Shown: positions 25,147 through 37,194 of the stretch, piece after piece
Layout: every line of letters starts with the position of its first letter
Position numbering within the stretch: position 1 is the first letter of the stretch
NCBI GenBank assembly: GCA_905182475.1
Contig: CAJJBR010000026.1
Location: forward strand, 1-54,588
Source: Akkermansiaceae bacterium
GTDB taxonomy: Bacteria > Verrucomicrobiota > Verrucomicrobiia > Verrucomicrobiales > Akkermansiaceae
Reading direction: 5' to 3'
DNA: 54,588 nucleotides
The notes under the pieces: generated by a model
Told to the model about the DNA's origin: nothing
What the model saw: the letters and a program-made list of their open reading frames with translations, nothing else
The model's database searches: none
Position numbers and translations under genes: made by a program

Positions 25147-25226
25147 CTTGCGCAAGGCCGTTCAGGGGGATTCCAGCCGCCTGTGGATGCGATTTCAAGG
25201 AGCCAAGATGGCTTCTTGAACGGCCT
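25147..25226. other. Inverted-repeat structure downstream of amtB
   Basis: AGGCCGTTCA (25155-25164) pairs with TGAACGGCCT (25217-25226). Inside is a small hairpin AGCCAAGATGGCT (25201-25213), and CTTGCGCAAG (25147-25156) is palindromic. Just upstream, 25078-25103 holds a GCGGAGGGAC short tandem repeat. It could end amtB transcription, though no T-run is present; otherwise a degenerate repeat element. Confidence 0.45.
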
Positions 25227-25250
25227 GAGACCAGAGTCCCCAGCTACGTT

Positions 25251-26477
25251 TTATTCCGGATAGGCGGTTTCGCCGTGTTCGGCGTAGTCGAGGCCTTCTT
25301 GCTCCTGCTCGGGGGTGACGCGGAGACCGGTGACGAGTTTCACGACGAATGCGATCACGACCGTTGCTATGATGGACCAAACGATGGTGACTCCTACGGC
25401 GAGGGACTGGATGCCCAGTTGCTCCATGACGGGTTTCACCAAGCCGAGGCCACCCATGGAGGTCTGCCCGAAGACGGAGAGAAGAAGCGTGCCGAGAATG
25501 CCGCCGACGCCGTGGACAGCGAAAACGTCGAGGGAATCGTCGATGTGGAGTTTTTCGCGGATGAGATTCACTGCGAAGAAGCAGAGGACGGCGGATAGTG
25601 CACCGATGAAGATGGCACCCATGGGACCAACCACGCCGGAAGCAGGAGTGATCGCCGCCAAGCCTGCGATGAGACCGGTGACCATGCCAACCAGTCCGAC
25701 TTTTCCGTTCCGAACCCTCTCAATCAACGACCATACGAGTCCAGCGCTGCAGGCAGAAAGATGAGTAACAAGCATCGTCATCCCAGCTCCGCCTCCTGCG
25801 GAAAGCTGGCTACCGGCATTGAATCCGAACCAACCGACCCAGAGCATGGCGGCTCCGATGAATACCATGCCGGGATTGTGGGGAGGATGGGCATGACCGG
25901 GGAAGTCGTTGCGTTTTTTTAGAATGATCGCAAGGACGATGGCGGAAACGCCAGCCGTGGCATGGACTACGATACCTCCCGCGAGATCCAGAACTCCCAT
26001 CGCCGCCAACCAACCGCCGCCCCATACCCAATGACAGACGGGGACGTAGACGAGGAGCAACCAGAGGGCGGAGAAAAGCATGAGGGCGCTGAATTTCATC
26101 CGCTCCACGAGCGCACCGATATACAAGGCGGGAGTGATGATCGCGAAGGTCATCTGGAACATGATGAAGACAGTCTCCGGGATCGCGGTGCCGGGCGCTA
26201 CGGAGTCGGTTGTGATCCCTTTTAGGAAAGCGGCATCCAGATTTCCGATGAAGGAACCGTCACCTTTGAAGGCAAGGCTATAGAGGCAGACGGCCCACAG
26301 GACGGAAGCCATACAGGCCAATCCCGCACACTGAGCCATTACGGAAAGGACGTTCCGACCGCGGACGAGACCTCCGTAGAAGAGAGCTAGTCCCGGGAGG
26401 GTCATGAAAAGAACAAGGGCGGTAGAAACGAGAATCCAAGCGGTATCTCCGGAGTTAATCTGAGCAGCTAGCGGCAT
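25251..26477 (-). CDS. amt: Ammonium transporter AmtB
   Basis: 408-residue, 11-TM ammonium channel. Seen: DTAWILVSTALVLFMTLPGL at the start, GGLVRGRNVLSVM, the twin-His region (FAVHGVGGILGT), and DFPGHAHPPHNP loop. The C-terminal tail GLRVTPEQEQEGLDYAEHGE is the canonical GlnK-interacting tail, so PII control is expected. However no glnK is adjacent, unlike the usual amtB-glnK pair. No internal scavenging or kinase fusion. Confidence 0.93.
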   Translation of the reverse strand: MPLAAQINSGDTAWILVSTALVLFMTLPGLALFYGGLVRGRNVLSVMAQCAGLACMASVLWAVCLYSLAFKGDGSFIGNLDAAFLKGITTDSVAPGTAIPETVFIMFQMTFAIITPALYIGALVERMKFSALMLFSALWLLLVYVPVCHWVWGGGWLAAMGVLDLAGGIVVHATAGVSAIVLAIILKKRNDFPGHAHPPHNPGMVFIGAAMLWVGWFGFNAGSQLSAGGGAGMTMLVTHLSACSAGLVWSLIERVRNGKVGLVGMVTGLIAGLAAITPASGVVGPMGAIFIGALSAVLCFFAVNLIREKLHIDDSLDVFAVHGVGGILGTLLLSVFGQTSMGGLGLVKPVMEQLGIQSLAVGVTIVWSIIATVVIAFVVKLVTGLRVTPEQEQEGLDYAEHGETAYPE

Positions 26478-26546
26478 GGCGGGAGACCCTGTCGGGAAAA
26501 TGACTCTTTGTCATGAATGAAATTCATGATGTGCCCAGATACTATT

Positions 26547-27650
26547 CTACCGTCTCATAAACCTAAATCCTGGAAGCGGGCGGATGAGCCGGCGGAGTTC
26601 CAGTTTGAATAGGGCAGCGGTGACTGCAGAAGAAGGCAGCTCGGAGGCCTGAATGAGCCTGTCAACGGTGAGTTCTTCACCCGGTGGCATGGCAGCCAGG
26701 ACGGCGGCTTCTTCCGCAGGGAGCTCGGGGGCGGCTTCGGTTTTTTCCTCGGTGGTATCGTTTTTATAGGAAAACGGGAGCTGACCCATGTCGTCGATGA
26801 TGTGGGAGGCGTCGGAGACAAGGGTGGCTCCATCGCGGATGAGTTGGTGGCAGCCTGCGGAGGAGGGTTTGTCGATGGGACCGGGAACAGCGAAGATGGG
26901 CTTGCCGTATTCCGAGGCTAGGTTCGCGGTAATCAGGGAGCCTGACCAAGCCGGACATTCCGTTACAAGGACGGCCTGACCCCATGCTGCGACGATGCGG
27001 TTCCGCATCGGAAAGGTCTGCTTGTCCGGAGCCTTGTGCAGGGGAAATTCGGAGATGACCGCCCCGTTTCCATCGGCAATCTTTTCGGCAAGAGCTAGGT
27101 TCTCCGGCGGATAGAGTCGGGCTAATCCAGAGCCGACGACTGCTATGGTACGACCTTTCGCAGCCAAAGCTGACTCATGGGCAGCGGTATCGATTCCCCG
27201 CGCGAGGCCGGAGACGATGGTGAATCCCGCATGGGCGAGCTGATAGGTAATTTTCCGGGTGGCGTTGACGCCGTAGGTTGTCGTGCGGCGGGAGCCGACA
27301 ACGCTGATCGCGTGTTTGTCGCGGGGAAGAATTTTTCCCCAGACATAGAGCAGGATGGGTGAATCGTAGGCTTGGAGAAGGTGTTTTGGGTATTCCTCAT
27401 CTTCGCGAGTGATGATGGAAATACCCCGCTCCTCCGCATCAGAAAGTTCCTTCGTTGGATCGACTTGATCCTGCCACGAAGAGATAATCTTCGCAGTTTC
27501 CGGTCCGATACCGTCCACCCGTTGCAATTTGCTGGTGGATGCGCGGAGAACGCTCTCAGCATCGCCGAAGGACTCCAAGAGCCGGGAAATGCGAACCGGA
27601 CCGAAGCTGGGGAGGAGATTAAGGGCAAGGATGGCTTCGCGTGAAGTCAT
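26547..27650 (-). CDS. dprA: DNA-processing protein DprA (Smf)
   Basis: 367 residues. Loads RecA on incoming single-stranded DNA during natural transformation. Seen: N-terminal helical HhH/SAM-like region with RVDGIGPETAK, Rossmann-like core with VVGSRRTTTYG, IVSGLARGIDTAAHESAL, GSGLARLYPPENLAL and FPMRNRIVA, and a C-terminal winged-helix (DML1-like) domain. Complete and of standard length. No other competence gene is in the window except the unassigned prepilin. Confidence 0.94.
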   Translation of the reverse strand: MTSREAILALNLLPSFGPVRISRLLESFGDAESVLRASTSKLQRVDGIGPETAKIISSWQDQVDPTKELSDAEERGISIITREDEEYPKHLLQAYDSPILLYVWGKILPRDKHAISVVGSRRTTTYGVNATRKITYQLAHAGFTIVSGLARGIDTAAHESALAAKGRTIAVVGSGLARLYPPENLALAEKIADGNGAVISEFPLHKAPDKQTFPMRNRIVAAWGQAVLVTECPAWSGSLITANLASEYGKPIFAVPGPIDKPSSAGCHQLIRDGATLVSDASHIIDDMGQLPFSYKNDTTEEKTEAAPELPAEEAAVLAAMPPGEELTVDRLIQASELPSSAVTAALFKLELRRLIRPLPGFRFMRR

Positions 27651-27718
27651 TGGCGGGAATTAAAAAAGTGATCAGTTCAGAGTTCTCCATCGGCAAGGGA
27701 CAGAAATATACCAGCACC

Positions 27719-28516
27719 TTATTTGATTTCCATGCCGCTCTTGGGCCAGAGCCAGCGGACGACTTTACCGCCTTTGATCAGAGCTTTTGCCTGGATCGTT
27801 TTCACGCCGAAAACAGTCTCTGCCTTATAGGATGCGACACCGGTCTGGTAACTTTCGCCGTCGATGGATTCGGATTCCTCAGATGCCTTCCAATCGAGGA
27901 CCTGATCAAAACCGAATTCCTTGATCGAGCCGCTCTTAATGCTGTCCTGCATGACGGCGACGACATCGACCGGACCTCCAGAAACGGGTTCCGGTTCCGG
28001 TTCGGGAGTCGGCTCAGGCTCTGGAGTTATTTCCGTATCGGCAGGAGTAGTGGCCGGTTCTTTGGAAGGAGTGTTCGCGTCTGCTATGACCGAAGGGTCA
28101 ACAGGAGCCGGGGTCGGGGTTTTCGGAAGCGCGGCGAGCTGCTCTAGGAGGTCGGTCTGACTAATCAGCACAGTTCCTTCGAAGGGACCAGCACCGGGGC
28201 TGATGACAACGTTGTCGCCTTCGAGGCGGATGAGATTCACCTTGTTCCCGGCGGTAATCGTCATTTTTAGGTCGGATGCTGCATCCGCGATCTCGGCGTC
28301 GGCCTTGAGGAGGACTTTTTCTGGAAGCTGGTCTGCGGAATAGCTTGCTGGGTCGATTTCCGTCGAAGGTGCGCCGGTTTCCACAACGACCCTGCGGGGC
28401 TCAGCTTTTTTAGCTACGGGCTCTTTGCCGGTGAGCCTGTAGCGCATTTGAGGCTCGAAGGAATAGCCGAGGATACCTGCGGCCACTATGCCAAGGAGGA
28501 AGAGGAAGAGTTTCAT
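27719..28516 (-). CDS. Membrane-anchored protein with Pro/Glu-rich linker, unknown function
   Basis: 265 residues from the ATG at 28516. One N-terminal membrane segment (LFLFLLGIVAAGILGYSF) anchors a periplasmic body. A first domain (~60-150) contains MTITAGNKVNLIRLEGDNVV, then a low-complexity linker with PEPEPTPEPEPEP, then a ~75-residue C-terminal domain. No family recognised. The frame is open to 28705, but the longer N-terminus is unlikely. Divergent from lpxB across ~110 bp. Confidence 0.65.
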   Translation of the reverse strand: MKLFLFLLGIVAAGILGYSFEPQMRYRLTGKEPVAKKAEPRRVVVETGAPSTEIDPASYSADQLPEKVLLKADAEIADAASDLKMTITAGNKVNLIRLEGDNVVISPGAGPFEGTVLISQTDLLEQLAALPKTPTPAPVDPSVIADANTPSKEPATTPADTEITPEPEPTPEPEPEPVSGGPVDVVAVMQDSIKSGSIKEFGFDQVLDWKASEESESIDGESYQTGVASYKAETVFGVKTIQAKALIKGGKVVRWLWPKSGMEIK

Positions 28517-28626
28517 TGAGTAGGATACGTGGGCGGGAGAGTTTTTATTATAAGTTTTTCCACCATTCTTCCCGGTGACAGATTGGAGGTTGATGCCTAC
28601 CGAGGGAATTGGGTAGATTTTTTTCT

Positions 28627-29745
28627 GTGAAGCGGATTTATGTGGTGGTGGGAGAAATGAGTGGGGATGCACACGGGGCGGGGCTATTGAGGGAATTACG
28701 AACAATCCACAGCGATCTGGAAATCTATGGAACCGGCGGCCCGGAGATCGAGGCTCTCGGCAATGGAAACGTGAACAACTGGGTAGAAGATGCCGCAGTG
28801 ATGGGAGTCGTGGAGGTTTTGAAGCGTTACGGATGGTTTAAGGAACGTTTCGAAGAGATGCTGGCAGATATCAAGCAGCTAAAGCCAGACGTCCTGCTTC
28901 TCGTCGATTACCCAGGGTTCAACCTACGGTTTTCCGAGGCGGTAAAACGCGATCTACCGGAAACAAATCAAGTATATTACATCAGCCCGCAGGTCTGGGC
29001 ATGGAACAAACGGCGCATTCCCAAAATGGTTCATCTTCTCGATGAAATGCTCTGCCTGTTCCCATTCGAGAAACCTATTTTTGAAAACGCCGGACTGAAA
29101 ACCACTCACGTTGGACACCCTTTGGTGGACGAACTGGCAGCCGACAAACTCGAGGGCGGTCGCGATCCGAATCTGGTCGGGCTCTTTCCCGGCAGCCGCG
29201 AGCGAGAGATTGCAAAACTTTTCCCGATGATGCTGGAGACTGCCAAATGGTTGCGCTCATGGAGAGCCGATCTGAAATTCTGCGTCCCAGCGGCTACCCC
29301 CAAGCTGGAAGTCACCATGAGGGAAATGATTTCCGAAGCCGGTGCGAACGAATGGGTGGAACTGAAGGCCGGCGGCAGCCACGAGCTGATGCAGCGCGCT
29401 GCCTGTGGTATTATCGCTAGCGGAACGGCTACACTGGAAGCTGCGACCTTCGGCCTGCCTTACTGCCTAGTGTATAAGATGGCATGGACGACCTACTGCC
29501 TCGGGAAAATGCTGGTGAAAATCAAATACATCGGGCTGGTGAACATCCTCGCCGGGGAAAAAGTCGTGGAGGAATTTATCCAAGCTGATGCCGAAGCTCC
29601 ACAGTTGGGCGCGTGGGTGGAAGATATCCTATCCAACGATTCCAAGCGGGATGCTCTCGTGGCTCGGCTTGGTGAAGTCAGTTCTATGCTAGGGGAAGAG
29701 GGTGCGCACCGCAGAGCTGCGGAGCGTGTTGCCGATTGGCTCTGA
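28627..29745 (+). CDS. lpxB: Lipid-A-disaccharide synthase LpxB
   Basis: 372 residues, GT19 glycosyltransferase joining two acyl-glucosamine units in lipid A synthesis at the inner membrane. Seen: VVVGEMSGDAHGAGLLREL, YISPQVWAWNKRRI, LFPGSREREI, and IIASGTATLEAATFGLPYCLVYK. I use GTG 28627 (preceded by GGGTAG) because the family begins right before the V-G-E-x-S-G-D motif; a TTG at 28609 is possible. It shows the organism makes lipid A. Other lpx genes are not in the window. Confidence 0.94.
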   Translation: MKRIYVVVGEMSGDAHGAGLLRELRTIHSDLEIYGTGGPEIEALGNGNVNNWVEDAAVMGVVEVLKRYGWFKERFEEMLADIKQLKPDVLLLVDYPGFNLRFSEAVKRDLPETNQVYYISPQVWAWNKRRIPKMVHLLDEMLCLFPFEKPIFENAGLKTTHVGHPLVDELAADKLEGGRDPNLVGLFPGSREREIAKLFPMMLETAKWLRSWRADLKFCVPAATPKLEVTMREMISEAGANEWVELKAGGSHELMQRAACGIIASGTATLEAATFGLPYCLVYKMAWTTYCLGKMLVKIKYIGLVNILAGEKVVEEFIQADAEAPQLGAWVEDILSNDSKRDALVARLGEVSSMLGEEGAHRRAAERVADWL

Positions 29746-29750
29746 GCACA

Positions 29751-29778
29751 AAAAAGGGACGATCCGAAGATCGTCCCT
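29751..29778 (-). terminator. Intrinsic terminator of ftsH
   Basis: GGGACGATC (29756-29764), CGAA loop, GATCGTCCC (29769-29777). On the minus strand it is followed by TTTTTT, an excellent rho-independent terminator 10 bp past the ftsH stop. It may also slow lpxB readthrough. Confidence 0.88.
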
Positions 29779-29787
29779 AATCGGTGA

Positions 29788-32154
<2,367 letters not shown>

Positions 32155-32190
32155 GGTGCTGTCTTCCGGGATGCGTATTTCCGGGTGCGA

Positions 32191-32220
32191 AAACCTAGAC
32201 CGCTTAGAGCGAATGTCTAG
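32191..32220 (-). terminator. Hairpin at the end of the Na+/Ca2+ exchanger gene
   Basis: On the minus strand CTAGAC, then CGCT/AGCG, then GTCTAG form a stem with a small bulge, followed by GTTTTCG. The stop codon of the exchanger lies inside the stem (32217-32219). Confidence 0.5.
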
Positions 32221-33302
32221 ACAGGGTTTTTCGGCTGCGTGAAGCCTTTGAACAAGACGAAAAGTAGGCAGAGGCCGATAACCGGGACTACGCCAAGCAC
32301 CAAAACCTGGCGATATCCGGGAAATATCCCCGCAGAAGTCGCCTCAAGGATGAGGTAGCCCACGTAAATTAGGTAAAAGAGCACAAAGGAAAATCCGGCC
32401 AAACGCCCGACACGGTAACCGTAAAAGAAGATCGGAAGCGTCGCGAGGGCAACACCGACCATGAACAACATGTCGAACGAAACCGCATGCCCGGAAACTT
32501 CGATCCCAGATGGGGCAACGATAGACGAAATCCCCAGCACGAGCACGATGTTGAAAATATTACTCCCGACAACATTGCCCACCGCAATATCCCTCTCACC
32601 CTTCATCGCAGCGACCACGGAAGTCGCGACTTCCGGTAGAGACGTCCCCAGCGAAACGATCGTCAGCCCGATGATCAGCTCGGAAACCCCGAAAAACTGT
32701 GCAATTGTTACCGCTCCACGAACCAGCATTTCCGATCCGAACACAAGCCCTGCCATTCCCAGAACCACAAAACTGATATTCCGGAGCCACTTTGGATCTT
32801 CGCTGGTTTTTCCATATTCCTCCTCATATTCGGCGAGCACCGCGTCGTTCTTCTCCCCTTTCGACTGCCGCAGGAGGAATAGCAGATAAATGACACCAAG
32901 GGAAAACAGGATCATCCCGTCCACCCGGGAAATGTCCCCATCATAGCAAAGCCCGTAGAGAAGCAGGGAAAGGAAAATCATCACCGGCACATCGAAGCGA
33001 ATAAGCTGCTGGTGCACCACCAGCGGGATGATCAGCGCCGAAATTCCTAGCACCACCAACACGTTGAATATATTGCTCCCCACTACATTTCCCACCGCGA
33101 GATCCGCTTGGTCACTAAAAGCGGAAACCACGGACACGGCCAACTCCGGCGCGCTCGTCCCGAAAGACACCACGGTCAACCCCACGATCAGCGGGGAAAT
33201 CCCAAGCGTTCCAGCAATGCTAGACGCACCTTTGACAAGGTAATCTGCAGCAAAAACCAGAAGGATGAGGCCAACGACGAGAAAGACCGAAGCAAGAAGC
33301 AT
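32217..33302 (-). CDS. Na+/Ca2+ (or K+-independent) exchanger, YrbG/CaCA family
   Basis: 361 residues, ten membrane segments in two inverted alpha-repeats. Both ion-binding repeats are seen: [18 protein letters not shown] with [18 protein letters not shown], and [18 protein letters not shown] with [18 protein letters not shown]. Expected to exchange Na+ or H+ for Ca2+. A polar Glu-rich loop separates the halves. Start set at ATG 33302 because the 20 codons before it are polar and Arg-rich. Divergent from the thioredoxin-like gene. Confidence 0.9.
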   Translation of the reverse strand: MLLASVFLVVGLILLVFAADYLVKGASSIAGTLGISPLIVGLTVVSFGTSAPELAVSVVSAFSDQADLAVGNVVGSNIFNVLVVLGISALIIPLVVHQQLIRFDVPVMIFLSLLLYGLCYDGDISRVDGMILFSLGVIYLLFLLRQSKGEKNDAVLAEYEEEYGKTSEDPKWLRNISFVVLGMAGLVFGSEMLVRGAVTIAQFFGVSELIIGLTIVSLGTSLPEVATSVVAAMKGERDIAVGNVVGSNIFNIVLVLGISSIVAPSGIEVSGHAVSFDMLFMVGVALATLPIFFYGYRVGRLAGFSFVLFYLIYVGYLILEATSAGIFPGYRQVLVLGVVPVIGLCLLFVLFKGFTQPKNPV

Positions 33303-33417
33303 AAGACGGGATCTTCCACGCCCAGCCACACACGTCCAACCCGAATATAAGAGATCTTTCACCTTCCTCTATCAAACCCAGTCGGAATATCAGCCCTCTT
33401 CAAATACTCACACCCCC

Positions 33418-33942
33418 ATGAAGACAATCATCTTCCTCTCCTGCATAGCCCTCACCTCCTGCCAAGCGGATCCCGGAAACAACAAGAACCCGGTCGAAGT
33501 CGGCACCGTAACTTGGCTCCGCGATTACCCCCCCGCCCTTGCCAAATCCACAAAATCCGGCAAGCCGGTGTTCCTGCTCTTCCAAGAAGTCCCCGGCTGC
33601 GCTGGCTGTAAGCAGTTCGGAAAAGACGTCCTCTCCGATCCGAATATCGTCAAATCCATTGAGGAAAATTTTGTCCCGCTCCTCATCCACAACAACAAAC
33701 CCGGCAAGGACGCCGAATTACTGAAAAAATATGGCGAGAGCGCATGGAACTACCAGGTCGTCCGCTTCCTCAATTCAGAGGGCAAAGACCTCATCCCCCG
33801 TAAGGATCGCGCCTGGACAGCCACCGAGCTCAAGCCCCGCATACAGGAGGCTCTGGCGAAGGTAGGGAAACCCGGGATTGCGGAGAAGGCGGAAACAAAA
33901 ACCTTGCCCTCTGCCAAGCCTGCTTCTGGAGCGGAGAAATGA
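33418..33942 (+). CDS. Thioredoxin-fold lipoprotein
   Basis: 174 residues from the ATG at 33418. Lipobox LTSC puts it at the membrane outside the cytoplasm. A thioredoxin-like domain follows with FLLFQEVPGCAGCKQFGKDV; CAGC is the redox pair, then the cis-loop side is less clear (YQVVRFLNSEGKDL). Resembles Thioredoxin_7/DUF255-type proteins. Role likely disulfide reduction or cytochrome c assembly, by inference. Gly/Lys/Ala-rich C-terminal tail. It lies 97 bp upstream of recQ. Confidence 0.78.
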   Translation: MKTIIFLSCIALTSCQADPGNNKNPVEVGTVTWLRDYPPALAKSTKSGKPVFLLFQEVPGCAGCKQFGKDVLSDPNIVKSIEENFVPLLIHNNKPGKDAELLKKYGESAWNYQVVRFLNSEGKDLIPRKDRAWTATELKPRIQEALAKVGKPGIAEKAETKTLPSAKPASGAEK

Positions 33943-34039
33943 AGATCGGCTCCCAACGTAAAAGCCCCACCAAAGGACGAACTGTTCACAATAACACCTT
34001 TTTGCTTGCCAGACGTAAAAAGTTTCCTACGCTCGCGAA

Positions 34040-36232
34040 ATGCACGACCAGCTTCCTCCCCTCTTAAAGCAATACTTCGGCTACGATACATTCCGCCCAC
34101 TACAGTCGGAAATCATAGCCGCTACTATGTCTGGTAAAGACGTCGTCGCCATCCTCCCCACAGGTGCCGGAAAATCCCTGACCTTCCAGCTCCCCGCCCT
34201 CGCTGAAGACGGCGTCACCTTGGTCGTCTCCCCGCTCATTGCCCTGATGAAGGATCAGGTGGACTCCCTCACTGCATCCGGTGTCCCCGCCACGTTTCTC
34301 AACTCCTCCCTCGCCCCCTCAGAAGCCCGCGACCGCGCAGAATCCCTCTCACGCGGTGAATACAAACTCCTCTACGCCGCCCCCGAGCGAGTCATGAACC
34401 CCGGCTTCATCGCCGATCTCAAACGCTGGAACATCAAACGTATCGCCGTAGATGAAGCCCACTGTATTTCCGAATGGGGCCACGACTTCCGCCCAGAATA
34501 CCGCCAGCTGGCGAAACTCCGCACACACCTCCCCGGCGTGCCTTTCCTCGCCCTCACCGCCACCGCCACTCCAAAAGTTCGCGAGGATATTTCGCGCCAG
34601 CTACAGATGCAGGATCCCGTGAGATTCCTCGCCTCATTTAACCGGGCAAACCTCTCCTATTCCATCCTCCCGAAATCAAAGCCCGCCCGCCAGGTCTTCG
34701 AATTCGTCCACTCCCGCCGCGAGGAATCCGGCATTATCTACCTCCAGTCACGCAAAGCCACCGAAGCTATGGCCGCAACCCTCAAGGCCGAGGGCATCAA
34801 CGCAATCGCCTACCACGCTGGCCTCGATCCCGCTACCCGCGCGAAAAACCAGGAAGCCTTCATACGAGACGAAGCCCGTATCGTCTGTGCCACCGTCGCC
34901 TTTGGCATGGGTATCAACAAACCCGACGTCCGCTACGTCATCCATGCGGATCTCCCAAAAAACATCGAGGGATACTACCAGGAAACCGGCCGGGCAGGAC
35001 GCGACGGCCTCCCCTCCGAGTGCCTCCTTCTCTACTCCCGCGGCGATCTCATCCGCAACCTCAGGTTCCTCGAAGACGCCACCGACCTCGAAGCCAAAAA
35101 AATTGCCGAGGGACAAATGCGCCAGATGGCAGATTTCGCGGAGACCACCTCGTGCCGCCGCACCGCCCTACTCGCCTATTTCGGAGAAACATGGCCGGAT
35201 GAAAATTGCGGCGGATGCGATTCCTGTCTCAATCCCCGCGAGGAATACGATGCCACCCTCCAAGTGCAGAAACTCCTCTCCTGCATCATCCGCGCGAAAC
35301 AAGCCGCTGGCTTCTCCACCGGAGTCAACCACATCGCCCAAGTGATAACTGGGGCGAACACCGCGAAAGTCCGTGACTATGGCCATGACAAAATCTCCAC
35401 CTACGGCATCGGTGCCGACACACCCCGCGAAGAATGGGCAGCCCTCGGCCGCCAGCTGATCCAGCTCGGCCTCATCGAGGCATCACAGGACAACTTCCAG
35501 ACTCTGAACATATCCAAAAAAGGGGCGAACGTTCTTAAATCCCGCGAGAAGACCCTCCTCACCCGCCTACCATTTTCCAATAGTCCCAACGCCTCCGCGA
35601 AACTCTCCCGCTCCGGATCCATCCCCTGCGATGAAGAACTCTTCGAGTCCATGCGTAGCCTTCGCAAAACCATTGCCGACGAAAAATCCGTCCCGCCATA
35701 CGTCATTTTCGGAGACAATCCTCTCCGCCACATGGCGCGCCGCTACCCGCAAACGAAAACGGATTTTCTCAACGTTCCAGGAGTCGGCACCCAGAAGCTC
35801 GATGACTACGGCCAAGCCTTCATGGAGGAGATTAAATCCCATCTCGCATCCCACGAGAAACAATCCTTCGCCCCCCTGAAAACCCCTCTCCCGCCGAAAA
35901 TGAAAACCGAAGGCGCTCTCAACGGCTCCGTCCTTGAAACTCTCAACCAGTTCAAAGCAGGCAAAACCATTCCCCAGATCGCGAAAACCCGCGAAATGGC
36001 CACCGGCACCATCGCGGGGCACCTAGCTTCCGCCATCGCCAACGGCGATATCACACCAGACCCACGCCAATTCTTCTCAGAAGAGGAAGAGCAGCGCATC
36101 GAAGCCGCCGTCGCCACCGCCGAGGAAGGCCTCGCAAAACTCGCCCCCATCCACGCAACCCTCAACGGCGAGATTCGCTACGAAATTCTAAAGCTCTACG
36201 CCACTTTCAAATCCCTCGAAACACCAGCGTAG
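34040..36232 (+). CDS. recQ: ATP-dependent DNA helicase RecQ with C-terminal HTH_40
   Basis: 730 residues, 3'-5' helicase in recombination and repair. Seen: FGYDTFRPLQSEII, Walker A LPTGAGKSL, DEAH box VDEAHCISEWGHDFRP, TATATP, YYQETGRAGRDG, the RQC zinc Cys set (CRR..., CGGCDSC), the RQC winged helix, an HRDC domain (~540-615, FLNVPGVGTQKLDDYG), and a final helix-turn-helix (~645-690, FKAGKTIPQIAKTREM, HTH_40 type). No Shine-Dalgarno before the ATG. TopB is encoded nearby. Confidence 0.94.
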   Translation: MHDQLPPLLKQYFGYDTFRPLQSEIIAATMSGKDVVAILPTGAGKSLTFQLPALAEDGVTLVVSPLIALMKDQVDSLTASGVPATFLNSSLAPSEARDRAESLSRGEYKLLYAAPERVMNPGFIADLKRWNIKRIAVDEAHCISEWGHDFRPEYRQLAKLRTHLPGVPFLALTATATPKVREDISRQLQMQDPVRFLASFNRANLSYSILPKSKPARQVFEFVHSRREESGIIYLQSRKATEAMAATLKAEGINAIAYHAGLDPATRAKNQEAFIRDEARIVCATVAFGMGINKPDVRYVIHADLPKNIEGYYQETGRAGRDGLPSECLLLYSRGDLIRNLRFLEDATDLEAKKIAEGQMRQMADFAETTSCRRTALLAYFGETWPDENCGGCDSCLNPREEYDATLQVQKLLSCIIRAKQAAGFSTGVNHIAQVITGANTAKVRDYGHDKISTYGIGADTPREEWAALGRQLIQLGLIEASQDNFQTLNISKKGANVLKSREKTLLTRLPFSNSPNASAKLSRSGSIPCDEELFESMRSLRKTIADEKSVPPYVIFGDNPLRHMARRYPQTKTDFLNVPGVGTQKLDDYGQAFMEEIKSHLASHEKQSFAPLKTPLPPKMKTEGALNGSVLETLNQFKAGKTIPQIAKTREMATGTIAGHLASAIANGDITPDPRQFFSEEEEQRIEAAVATAEEGLAKLAPIHATLNGEIRYEILKLYATFKSLETPA

Positions 36233-36258
36233 CTGCGGCCTCCAGCCACAGCCCGTGT

Positions 36259-36280
36259 AAACCCCGTCCCGGGTTTTATC
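36259..36280 (+). terminator. Weak hairpin after recQ
   Basis: AAACCC (36259-36264) and GGGTTT (36271-36276) with a 6-base loop, then TATC. Short stem; may be the recQ terminator. Confidence 0.3.
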
Positions 36281-36299
36281 TTGGGGTATATCCCGGAAA

Positions 36300-36399
36300 G
36301 GAACCGCGATTTAGAAATCGCGACAACCCCAGCCAGAAGCCGATTCCTCATTCCCTGGAAAGCAGGCAACTGCAGTCGCAATTTCCAAAGCGCAGTTCC
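36300..36399. repeat. REP-like inverted pair C
   Basis: Left unit (36300-36324) is the intact GGAACCGCGATTTAGAAATC palindrome. The right unit (36375-36399) is inverted but decayed (GTCGCAATTTCCAAAGCGCA), so this pair is older. It separates recQ from the Uma2 gene. Confidence 0.7.
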
Positions 36400-36420
36400 T
36401 TCCTCAGATATGGCTTCCCC

Positions 36421-36996
36421 TCAATTCTCAAACTCCACCCGCTCATAAATCTCCCCAAGCCTCAGCTCTACCTCGATCTCAGGCAGTAAAATGGTTTCCT
36501 CCATCCCGTCATACCTCTCCGCCCGGAACCCACCCCCAGATTCACGCCGGTAAACCGTCACTCCCGGAGAGTCAGAATCCACCAGTATGAGGACTTTCAG
36601 CGAAGGAATCGTTAGATAGGCATCCTTTATCTCCCCCATGTCCGTACGTCGGGTCGATTCGCTAAGCACCTCTATCAACACATCTGGAAGACTCTGGAAA
36701 TGATCCGTTTCAGGATTTTTCCGGCATACCACCATCGCATCTGGATAATAAAAGCGCGTGTGATCCGAAAACTCGATTTTCACCTTCGTATCACTGTTGA
36801 ACGGCTGGCATAATTTTCCACGGAGCTGATTTCCTAGGGAAAGCATTGCGCTGAATGCGATGCTGTTATGCCGATTCGTCCCAACCGCCATCGCATGCAC
36901 CACACCCCCGAGAAATTCATGCTTCACATCAGAATCTTCCTCGCCCAAGAGATACTCTTCGATACTCAGGGATTCTGGCGGCTTCAGTGCTGTCAT
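36421..36996 (-). CDS. Uma2-family (DUF820) restriction-like nuclease
   Basis: 191 residues with the Uma2 PD-(D/E)xK layout: EYLLGEEDSDVKHEFLGGVV at the front, YYPDAMVVCRK (first Asp), and DVLIEVLSEST (second acidic site) near residue 110. These proteins are numerous in Cyanobacteria, Planctomycetes and Verrucomicrobia; their biological role is not established, and many are associated with mobile DNA. Surrounded on both sides by REP-like repeats, with no methylase or partner. Confidence 0.85.
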   Translation of the reverse strand: MTALKPPESLSIEEYLLGEEDSDVKHEFLGGVVHAMAVGTNRHNSIAFSAMLSLGNQLRGKLCQPFNSDTKVKIEFSDHTRFYYPDAMVVCRKNPETDHFQSLPDVLIEVLSESTRRTDMGEIKDAYLTIPSLKVLILVDSDSPGVTVYRRESGGGFRAERYDGMEETILLPEIEVELRLGEIYERVEFEN

Positions 36997-37071
36997 GCTA
37001 TTATTGTAGCAAAAGCAAATTCACCCCGCAAATTCTATCCTCCTCCAGTCGAGCGGGCATCCAGCCCGAAA

Positions 37072-37150
37072 GGAACCGCGATTTAGAAATCGCGACAACC
37101 CCAGCCAAAAGCAAAGTCTTCCCACTAATCACTGATCACTCGGCACTAGC
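37072..37150. repeat. Single REP-like unit followed by the TGATCACTGATCACTCGGCA repeat
   Basis: 37072-37096 is an intact REP-like unit without its inverted mate. It is followed at 37114-37150 by AAGTCTTCCCACTAATCACT and GATCACTCGGCACTAGC, the same element found at 13-43 and inside uvrA. Two families are thus joined just upstream of thrS. Confidence 0.7.
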
Positions 37151-37194
37151 CACTGATTGACTTCCCCCCCATTCCCTGCTTCAAAAGGCGTCCC